Origin: Betaproteobacteria bacterium
GTDB taxonomy: Bacteria; Pseudomonadota; Gammaproteobacteria; Burkholderiales; Casimicrobiaceae
DNA: 12,147 nt
Assembly: GCA_016704895.1 (NCBI GenBank)
Contig: JADIZG010000045.1
Coordinates: forward strand, 1-12,147
Reading direction: 5' to 3'
Below the pieces are notes generated by a model that did no database searches, was not told the origin of the DNA, and saw only the letters and a program-made list of their open reading frames with translations. Shown piece by piece: positions 1-6,258 of the stretch (the first letter of the stretch is position 1; every line of letters begins with the position of its first letter). The position numbers and the translations under genes are program-made.

Positions 1-312
1 CGCGAATCAGGAAGGTACTTGATCCTGCTGCGAAGGCTTTCCGCGTCAGTGGCCACGTCGCGCAACGTCGTGCCATCGCCCGACGCGCCCGTGACCACCG
101 CCCTGCCCGAAATCGGTACGAGGCTGTCGACCTGGAAAGCGGCCGCCGGTTCCCGCGCAGGAAGCACTCCTCGTCGAAATGGAGCCGGTCGCCCGCCGTC
201 CCGACGGCCTCGGACTCGATGGTGTCGAACCGATCAGCCTGGCGATGTCCACTCCCGACCGTCGACCACTGCCAGCGAGCGAGTCCGCGGGGTCGATCAA
301 TATCGCTTTCAT
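1..312 (-). CDS. Small conserved hypothetical protein, frameshifted and cut by the window edge
   Basis: No function is recognised. The protein starts MKAILIDPADSLA at the ATG at 310-312 and reads well to about position 229 (DIARLIG). It then continues in another frame (FDTIESEAVGTAGDRLHFDEE, CFLRG), and from about position 152 in a third frame (EPAAAFQVDSLVPISGRAVV to IKYLPDS at the edge). Both changes are repaired by adding one base, a T at 228-229 and a G in the GGG run at 152-154. The repaired product is about 104 residues and resembles a widespread family of ~100-residue uncharacterised proteins that begin with MKAILIDP-like sequence and have an FDEE-like centre; this family link is from memory. 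The start lies 85 bases beyond the dioxygenase stop on the same strand, so co-transcription is possible. The stop codon is outside the window. Confidence 0.5.
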
Positions 313-396
313 CGGCTTCCTCTCTGTCAGCCAAATGCCGATGGCGGGCGCGACGACCCGCGGCGGGCAATGCGCCGGACCGCGGACCCGGAACGC

Positions 397-1288
397 TCAG
401 CGCCGCTCGAGGATCTCGAGCTTCGGGCGTCGCGCGCCCGCCCTGTGGTCGGCGGCTTACCGGCAACGGCGACTCGCCCGGCTCCAGCGTGAACTCGTAG
501 TCGTCGTGGCGCACGAATTGACCGACGAGCCTGCGCGTCACCGCGAACTGCACGTCGGTCTCCAGGTTCGGATCGTCGCTCGCGTAGACCTGCGAGAACT
601 GCGTCTTGAATCCCGGCTTGACGATCATGAAGTGCACGTGCGCGGGCCGGAGGTTGTGGCGCCCCTGCATGCGCAGGAGCGCGCCGACCGGGCCACTCAG
701 CGGAATCGGATAGCCCCCCGGCCGGACGGTGCGAAACGAGATGCAACCGCCCTCGTCCGTCGTGAACACGCCGCGCAGGTTCATGTCCGCCTGCCCGGGG
801 TCCTGGTTCTCGTAGAAGCCCTCGCCCGACGCGTGCCAGACGTCGACCGTGGCGCCGGCAACCGGACGTCCTTCCCGGTCGCGGACCGTCGCCCTGACGA
901 ACAGCGGATCGCCGGGCGTCGGCGAGCGCACGATGCTCGCGCCGTTGGCGGTCGCAGGCGCGCCCGCGCGCCAGAAGGGGCCGAGCAGGTTGGCCGTCGT
1001 CTCGGTCCGTCCACGGTCGCCGTTGTTGATGAGGCACACGAGCGACGACAGGCCCAGCGAGCCTGCCGCGAGCACGACCTCGTTGTGCGATTCGTTCGTG
1101 AGCTGCCCGAGCTTCGCGATCACCGCACAGGCCTGCTGGAACTCCGCCTCCGTGAGTCGGACCTCGCGCGCGAAGCCGTGCAGGTGGCGAACGGCCGCGC
1201 TCATGATCTCGCGCCAGCGCGCGTCGGGCGCGCGCTCGATCTCGGAAAGCACGGCGCGGGTGACGTCGTCGGGATGGCGGATCATCAT
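397..1288 (-). CDS. Intradiol ring-cleavage dioxygenase (hydroxyquinol/catechol 1,2-dioxygenase family)
   Basis: Non-haem Fe(III) enzyme that opens a catechol- or hydroxyquinol-type ring between its two hydroxyls, giving a cis,cis-muconate or maleylacetate-type product in the cytoplasm. Residues 1-105 form the helical dioxygenase N-terminal domain (TNESHNEVVLAAGSLGLS, then LLGPFW). The catalytic beta-sandwich follows, with VWHASGEGFYE near 150-160. Expected iron ligands are all visible: Tyr159, Tyr193 (GGYPIP), His217 and His219 (RPAHVHF). The stretch IPLSGPVGALLRMQGRH before the histidines resembles hydroxyquinol dioxygenases more than simple catechol enzymes. Translation starts at ATG 1288; a second ATG follows directly. 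After ESPLP (near 461) the frame needs one added base, and another near 431, to reach KLEILERR and the TGA at 397-399. Uncorrected, the frame stays open to the window edge. Repaired length is about 297 residues, normal for the family. Substrate is not determinable. Confidence 0.85.
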
Positions 1289-1320
1289 CGGTCGTGGCCC
1301 GGTCCGGCGGGACGAAGAGC

Positions 1321-1333
1321 CCGCATTATGCGG
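1321..1333. promoter_or_regulatory. Perfect palindrome overlapping a possible -10 box for the dioxygenase
   Basis: CCGCATTATGCGG is a perfect inverted repeat with 6-base arms and a single central T, in the gap between the divergent dioxygenase and GT4 genes. On the minus strand it contains CATAAT, one mismatch from a sigma-70 -10 box, about 37 bases before the dioxygenase ATG. No good -35 sits at normal spacing, so activator-dependent expression or chance are both possible. The site is short and the operator role is inferred. Confidence 0.3.
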
Positions 1334-1391
1334 CACCGCGATTCGCGCCTCCGTGGCGAGGTCCGCCGGGGCCGCCGCGCCGCCGTCGCCA

Positions 1392-1420
1392 TTGCGACCC
1401 GGGGCCGCCTATGCTTTGAT
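1392..1420 (+). promoter_or_regulatory. Weak sigma-70-like promoter candidate for the GT4 gene
   Basis: TTGCGA (1392-1397) and TTTGAT (1415-1420) are separated by 17 bases, each matching the -35 and -10 consensus at four of six positions. They lie upstream of the GT4 start at 1467 in an otherwise very GC-rich gap. Match quality is modest, and in this base composition it could be chance. Confidence 0.22.
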
Positions 1421-1466
1421 AGCCGGGCGCGTGACGCGATCCACGCCGCTGCGTTGCGCACCGACG

Positions 1467-2659
1467 ATGCTCCACACCGGCCTGCGCGTCCTGATGCTGT
1501 CGATCGTCGATCCGGACATCCGGCGCGGCGGCGCATGGACCGTTACCCGGGGGCTGGTCGAATGGCTCCGCGGCGCCCCGTGGAATGCGGACCTGTCGGT
1601 CATCGCGCCCGAGCCGCATTGGCCCGGGCTTCGGCAGGCGGCGTCCGTCGTTGCGGCGCCGTGGACCGGGGTGCCGGCCAAGGTGCGCTTCCTGCGCAGC
1701 CGCTCGTACCGCCGGCAGGTCCGGGAGGCACTCGATCGCGCCGCGTTCGACCTGCTGATCGTGAACGGCTCCGACCTCCTCTGGTGCCTGGACGAGGCGC
1801 CGCGCGCTTGCCGCACGCTCGCGATCGTCCACAATCGAGAAGCTCACGTGTACGGTGACCAGGTCGCGGCCACGTTCCCGCATGCCGGACTCCTGCGCCG
1901 CTGGCTGCTGCGCGATTGCGCGCGCCTCGACGCATTCGAGCGCGCGCGGCTGGGCAGCGTACGCGCAGCCGTGTACCTGTCCGGATCCGAAGGCGCCGAA
2001 TGCGCGCGCGAGATGCCCGGGCTCGAGCACATCGTCCTGCCGCCGCAGTTCGCGGAGCCTCCCCAGCGAATCGCCAAGCCGCCGTCGGGGCGGCTCGACG
2101 TCGGCTTCCTCGCCAACTTCACGTGGTGGCCGAACCTCGACGGCGCGCGCTGGCTCGTCGATAACGTCCTCGACCGCGTCGACGGCGACGTTCGCGTCCA
2201 CCTTTTCGGCCAGAGCAGCCGGGACGTCGTCCGCGGCATCCGCGCGTGATCGCGCACGGCTTCGTCGACGACCTGCGACGGGTCTGGTCGACGTGCGACT
2301 GGATGGTCGTGCCCCTGCGCTACGGCGCAGGCGTGTCGGTCAAGGCTGCCGAGGGCCTGTACCACGGCATGCCGCTCCTCTCGACGCGCTTCGGGATGCG
2401 CGGGCTCCCCGCGATCGATCACCCGCAGGTCGTCCTGCGCGACTCGGCGGACGACTGGGTCGCATTCCTGTCCGGCCCCGACGCGCGCGCAGCGTGCGGA
2501 ATGCGGCTTCCCCACGACATGAGCAGGCCCTTCGATCTGCGCGCGAACGCGCCCCGCATGGACCGGTTCCTCGCCCGCGTGCTCGAGGTGCCGCCACCCC
2601 GGCGAGAGGCGCCCGGCGCCGAGGTCGCCGGCTCGGGCCGACACGTGGTCGCGGAATGA
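1467..2659 (+). CDS. GT4-like glycosyltransferase, split by a frameshift near 2245
   Basis: GT-B glycosyltransferase of the GT4/group 1 type, probably adding a sugar from a nucleotide-sugar donor to a surface glycan. The first frame (1467-2249, 260 codons) has an N-terminal Rossmann-like half: GLRVLMLS, a GGAWTVTRGLVEWLR helix, LLIVNGSDLLW, AIVHNRE, and the start of the donor half (DVGFLANFTWWPNLDGA). It stops at TGA 2247-2249. The donor-binding half resumes in a different frame: VIAHGFVDDLRRVWSTCDW, VPLRYGAGVSVKAAEGLYHG and PLLSTRFGMRGL, the usual donor-site region of this family, ending at TGA 2657-2659. One added base near 2241-2246 gives one protein of about 397 residues, normal for GT4. 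ATG 1467 keeps the first beta strand; GTG 1431 is an in-frame alternative, and neither has a clear ribosome binding site. Two separate genes overlapping at GTGA is less likely, because the break cuts the donor domain. Acceptor and donor are unknown. Confidence 0.75.
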
Positions 2660-2682
2660 CCCGCAGCGCACGCCTTGGCTCC

Positions 2683-2689
2683 GAGGGGG
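2683..2689 (+). promoter_or_regulatory. Ribosome binding site supporting the GTG start at 2694
   Basis: GAGGGGG lies four bases before GTG 2694. There is no in-frame ATG at the natural start of the protein, so this site decides the start. Confidence 0.55.
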
Positions 2690-2693
2690 CGCC

Positions 2694-3404
2694 GTGCTGA
2701 ACGTGCTGTGCGTCAAGTGGGGAACCAAGTATCCGGCGGACTACGTCAATCGCCTCCGCAACATGGTGTCGCGCAACCTGCCGCTGCCGCACCGGTTCAT
2801 CTGCCTCACCGACAACGCCGCAGGCCTCGAGCACGGGATCGAGACCCTGCCCTTCCTGCAGACCGACCTCGAGTACTGCTGGAACAAGTTGCTGCTGTTC
2901 GACCGCCTGCCCCTGGAGGGCGTGGGCCTCTACCTCGACCTCGACGTCGTCGTCACCGGCGACCTGACGCCGATCGCCACGACCCGTCCGGACGATCCCT
3001 TCGTCGGGGTCGTCGACTGGTACCGGCTCGACGATCTCCAGTACAACGCGTCGGTCATGCGGTTCCACCTCAACCGGCACCACCACGTCATCGACAACTT
3101 CCGCCGCAAGGTGGCCGAGGGGCGGCTGGTCAAGAAGCGCGAATGGGATGCCTACCTCGGCAGCCATGACAAGGTGGTCTACTGGGAAGGCAACGTCCGG
3201 TACGGCGGCGACCAGGAGTGGACGTCGCGCCAGCTCTACGCGCGCGCCGACATCGGATCGCACTGCTTTCCGCCGGGCATGGTCCTGAGCTACAAGAAGC
3301 ACGGCAGGAGGAAGCTGCCGGACGGATGCCGGGTGATGGTCTTCCACGGCGACCCGAAGCCGCACGAGGTCGACGTCCCCTACGTGAAGCTGCACTGGAG
3401 GTAG
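2694..3404 (+). CDS. DxD-motif glycosyltransferase (GT8-like, uncharacterised subfamily)
   Basis: A 236-residue protein starting LNVLCVKWGTKYPADYVNRL, typical of a family annotated simply as glycosyltransferase. The GT-A features are visible: RFICLTD near 34-40, CWNKLLLFDRLP near 62-73, then LYLDLDVVVTGDL with the DxD metal/nucleotide-sugar site at Asp82-Asp84. Further on are YNASVMRF (117-124), GGDQEW (171-176) and VMVFHGDPKPHE near 214-225, which match the later conserved blocks of GT8-like enzymes. No signal peptide or membrane segment is seen, so it is probably cytoplasmic. It lies 34 bases after the GT4 gene on the same strand, probably as one operon. It ends at TAG 3402-3404, only 22 bases from the stop of the convergent GT2 gene; no T-rich terminator hairpin fits in that gap. 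Sugar specificity cannot be told. Confidence 0.85.
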   Translation: MLNVLCVKWGTKYPADYVNRLRNMVSRNLPLPHRFICLTDNAAGLEHGIETLPFLQTDLEYCWNKLLLFDRLPLEGVGLYLDLDVVVTGDLTPIATTRPDDPFVGVVDWYRLDDLQYNASVMRFHLNRHHHVIDNFRRKVAEGRLVKKREWDAYLGSHDKVVYWEGNVRYGGDQEWTSRQLYARADIGSHCFPPGMVLSYKKHGRRKLPDGCRVMVFHGDPKPHEVDVPYVKLHWR

Positions 3405-3426
3405 CGCGCCGCCGCCGTCGAGGCGT

Positions 3427-4209
3427 TCAGCGTTCCCGCCTCACACGCTCCGCGTAGATTGCGACGTTGACGAGGCAGCGGTGGCAGCAGACGAGGACCG
3501 TGCGCACGAAACCTCGCCGCCCGTTGCGCCACTCCTGCCGGTAGACGGTGACGGCGTCCTTGACGAGCGCCAGCACGACGCCCGCGGCCCCGATGCGCTC
3601 CCCCGCCTCGATCCGCTCCCTCGCCTTCAGGAGCGAATAGGTCCCGATCCGCGCGAGCTCGTCCTCGAGGTCGTTGTCGGGACGGTGCAGGATGCGCCAG
3701 TCGGCAGGAAGGGTTCCCGCCCATTCGGCATCGCGGTACGGCTTCCGGCCGTCGACGAAGGGACTCTCGTGGACGTGACCGCGGTAGTCGACGCGCGCCT
3801 TCCGGAAGAACCGGGCGTGCGAGATGCTGCGCGCGTAACCGCGGTCCAGCTCCCTGCCCATGAACCAGTCGGTCCGCATCACGTAGTACAGCGACGCCGG
3901 AGCGTCTTCCCATTGCCGGCTGGCGATGCCCTCGACGAGTTCGGGCGTGGCCGTCTCGTCGCTGTCGAGGACGAGGCACCAGGGGTGCGAGGCCTGGCGC
4001 AGCGCGAAGTTGCGCTGCTCCGCGAAGCCCCGGAACGGGTGCACTCGCCAGACGACGTTCGGGTACGCGGCGGCGATGCTCGCAGTCGCGTCGACGCTGC
4101 CGCCGTCGACGACCACCACCTCGTCGAATGCGCGCACCGACGCGAGCGCGCGATCCACCGTCCCGGCGGAGTTCTGCGCCAGCATGACGACGGAGACTGG
4201 AATGCTCAC
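3427..4209 (-). CDS. GT2 glycosyltransferase, WaaE/LOS-core type
   Basis: A 260-residue GT-A enzyme of family 2, resembling the lipopolysaccharide inner-core beta-glucosyltransferase WaaE and relatives. The start is SIPVSVVMLAQNSAGTVDRA; Asp35 lies in VVVVDGGSVDAT, FAEQRNFAL is at 62-70, and the metal-binding LDSDE is at 81-85. GHVHESP (144-150) is a further family motif. A basic, hydrophobic C-terminal segment (TVLVCCHRCLVNVAIYAERV) could bind the membrane. The GTG start at 4207-4209 overlaps the TGA of the upstream fusion gene (4206-4208) as GTGA, which implies translational coupling. WaaE is the best-known relative, but many GT2 proteins with other specificities share these motifs, so the substrate is inferred only to be a surface glycan or LPS core. 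Confidence 0.85.
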   Translation of the reverse strand: MSIPVSVVMLAQNSAGTVDRALASVRAFDEVVVVDGGSVDATASIAAAYPNVVWRVHPFRGFAEQRNFALRQASHPWCLVLDSDETATPELVEGIASRQWEDAPASLYYVMRTDWFMGRELDRGYARSISHARFFRKARVDYRGHVHESPFVDGRKPYRDAEWAGTLPADWRILHRPDNDLEDELARIGTYSLLKARERIEAGERIGAAGVVLALVKDAVTVYRQEWRNGRRGFVRTVLVCCHRCLVNVAIYAERVRRER

Positions 4210-5636
4210 GATCCCCGCCCGTGCCCACGCGCCGCCAGCGCTCCGCGCAGCGGCTCGCTCAGGATCGTGACCTCGCCCTCGAAGTCCGCGAGCGAGCGTT
4301 CGAGGATCTCGAGCTCGACCTCGCGCGAGTGCATCTGCGGGAGATCGTTGTCCGGCGTCGCGTCGCCGGGATAGCGTCCGCGCGGATCGAGGTAGAGATC
4401 GATTCCGGCGACGACGAGCCTGCGCGGCTTCAGCGCGGCGGCCGTCGCCACCATGACGACCCCGTTGGTCGGATGCGCCGGCCAGCGGTCGTCGTTCAGG
4501 AACGGCGAGGCGCGCTCGCAGGTGAAATACTCGAGCCGGCGGAGGCTGCCGTTCAGGAGCAGATGCCGCAACAGCACCTCCGATTCCCAGGCGACCGTCC
4601 GGAATCCGAACACGCAGTCGCGGACGTGCGCCGTCGTCCGGAGGTCGCCGACGAACACCATGTCCGGCTGCGTGAGCAGGCCACGCTCCAACCACCGCCA
4701 GTTCACGCGAAACAGCGCGTCGTGCGCGATGCCGGCCAGACGCGGATCTTCCGACGACGGGCCGTTTCCGAGGCAGAGGATCGTCGCAGGACGGCCGAGC
4801 CGCTCGGCGAGCGCCTCCCAGCCGTCGCATCGGCGGCCCCGGCGCGTCGCGACGACGAGGCGTCCGGGAAGCGACCGCGCCAGCTCGTCCATCCGGCGCG
4901 GCGCCGTCCGGTCCGACACGCCACCGGGCGGCGACGGGAGCGTCGCCAACAACGGTTCGAGCGCCGCGATCGTGCGCTGCGAGGCGTCGTCGCACGGTCC
5001 GGCGTCGAATGCCGCGTCACCGCGCAGGCTTCCGGTGACGCGGATGCGCGCGCGCGGCACGCCGAGCGCCGCGATCGCTTCGGCAAGCTCGGCGGTGCGC
5101 ACGCAGCACAGGTCGAGGTACGGCACGATCGCCGGCGATGGCAGCGCCGCAACGTCGACGAGCGCGACGGGCACGCCGTCCCGGCGGGCGCGTTCGAGCA
5201 GCGGGATGCCGATCCGCTCGATGTCGCCGACGCAGACCAGCATCAGCGGACGCAACTGGCGGAAGAAGCGGCCGACGAGCGGCCTCGCGCCCAAGGGCGG
5301 CGGAAGCACGTTGTCGTTGGGAAAGCGCGAGGCGAGCCAGGAGCAGGTCCGCCATGACGATGACGTGAGCAGGAGCCGGTCGGTCGCGACCGCTCCTCGA
5401 ATCCACTTCAGCACCCGCGATGCCGCGACAAAGTCTTCCGGATCGCGCGCGTGCACCCAGACCGAGCGGCGCGAGCGGTTCAGGTAGACGCCGCCGCGCC
5501 GTCGCAGGAACGCGAGCCGTTCGGCGCCCGACGGTTCCGCGGTTTCGATCCGGGATTGGCGCAACGTGTCCTCGCCCGTGTTGCGCGACGCGAGAAGAGA
5601 TCCGAGCTTCCGCGACTCGTTTCCCGCGTCGCGCAT
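4206..5636 (-). CDS. Fusion of a Kdo-transferase (GT30) N-domain-like region with a GT42 sialyltransferase-like domain
   Basis: A 476-residue protein with two recognisable parts. Residues ~45-210 follow the layout of the KdtA/WaaA N-terminal domain: SVWVHARDPED (58-68), a LLLTSSSW strand, LRPLMLVCVGDIERIGIPLL, then a RRDGVPVALVDVAAL block and VPRARIRVTGSLRGDAAF. KdtA's acceptor-side SxGE and ExWPN motifs are not conserved. Residues ~283-470 resemble GT42 CMP-sialic acid transferases such as Campylobacter CstII: LCLGNGPSS (288-295), FRVNWRW (309-315), TNGVVM (390-395), VVAGIDLY (408-415) and QMHSRE (435-439). Candidate equivalents of CstII residues are Asn291, Asn312, Tyr415, Tyr422 and His436; the CstII Arg129 position seems not to be Arg. 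The ATG at 5636 has GAGG five bases upstream. It lies 17 bases after the SnoaL-like gene and overlaps GT2. Transfer of Kdo, sialic acid or another ulosonate is inferred; the actual donor is unknown. Confidence 0.7.
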   Translation of the reverse strand: MRDAGNESRKLGSLLASRNTGEDTLRQSRIETAEPSGAERLAFLRRRGGVYLNRSRRSVWVHARDPEDFVAASRVLKWIRGAVATDRLLLTSSSWRTCSWLASRFPNDNVLPPPLGARPLVGRFFRQLRPLMLVCVGDIERIGIPLLERARRDGVPVALVDVAALPSPAIVPYLDLCCVRTAELAEAIAALGVPRARIRVTGSLRGDAAFDAGPCDDASQRTIAALEPLLATLPSPPGGVSDRTAPRRMDELARSLPGRLVVATRRGRRCDGWEALAERLGRPATILCLGNGPSSEDPRLAGIAHDALFRVNWRWLERGLLTQPDMVFVGDLRTTAHVRDCVFGFRTVAWESEVLLRHLLLNGSLRRLEYFTCERASPFLNDDRWPAHPTNGVVMVATAAALKPRRLVVAGIDLYLDPRGRYPGDATPDNDLPQMHSREVELEILERSLADFEGEVTILSEPLRGALAARGHGRGS

Positions 5637-5653
5637 CCGCGCCTCGGCGTGCG

Positions 5654-6258
5654 TCAGCCGCCGTGCAGACCGCCGGCGAGCCAGGAGGCGCCGCGTGCGC
5701 AGAGCGCCTGGACGGCGGGTCCCTTGAGCCCGGGCATGTCGCGCTTCACGTTGAAGCCGATCTTCGTCTGCAGGTACGCGAGGTGGCGATAGCCCTCGGG
5801 AAAGCTCTCGAGCAGTCCGCGGTCGAGCGCGAGCGTCGCCGCCGGATCGAGCGGTCGAGACGGTCCTTCTCGTAGATCGGCTGGCGGAGCACTACGCCCC
5901 ACCGTCCGGCGCGCTTCTCGACGAAGTCGTAGAACCGCCCGGTGCACACGACGTCGCAGCGCACGCCGTCGACGTCCGCGCGCTGCGAGATCGTCATCTT
6001 GGTCTGCGCGATCGCGCGGTTGCCGGCAACGTCGATCGAGCTGCCGCCGAGGAAATGCAGGATGCTGACGCCCTTGTCCCAGCCTTCCTTCGTCACGCGG
6101 ATGAACTCGTCGGCCGTCCCCTGGAACCAGGTGGCCATCATGCGGCCGTCGTCGTGCCAGACGGTGCGGAAGCGCTCCCAGTCGCCCGCGTCGCGCCACA
6201 CCGCCCAGTTCTCGACCAGCTCGCGGATCGCGAGGCGCTCGTTCATGGCGTCGGCCAT
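5654..6258 (-). CDS. NTF2/SnoaL-like domain protein, frameshifted near 5853
   Basis: A cone-shaped NTF2/SnoaL-fold protein (SnoaL_4 type, annotated as nuclear transport factor 2 family); members are enzymes or ligand-binding proteins acting on small polar or aromatic compounds. The first frame reads NERLAIRELVENWAVWRDAG, DWERFRTVWHDDGRMMATWF, ILHFLGGSSIDVAGNRAIAQ and CTGRFYDFVEKRAGRWGVVL, then QPIYEKDRLD. There the frame must shift by one missing base, in the CC at 5853-5854, to PLDPAATLALDRGLLESFPE, YRHLAYLQTKIGFNVKRDMP and the TGA at 5654-5656. The repaired length is about 201 residues. The start at ATG 6258 has GGGAG seven bases upstream; a second in-frame ATG at 6246 lacks this. The stop lies 17 bases from the GT fusion gene, so they may be co-transcribed, which is unusual company for this fold. 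The exact reaction is unknown. Confidence 0.75.

Noticed and set aside
849..1466. Plus-strand extension of the GT4 frame upstream of 1467
   Set aside because: It is antisense to the dioxygenase, whose family motifs and iron ligands are clear, and the extension has a Ser/Arg/Pro-rich shadow composition.
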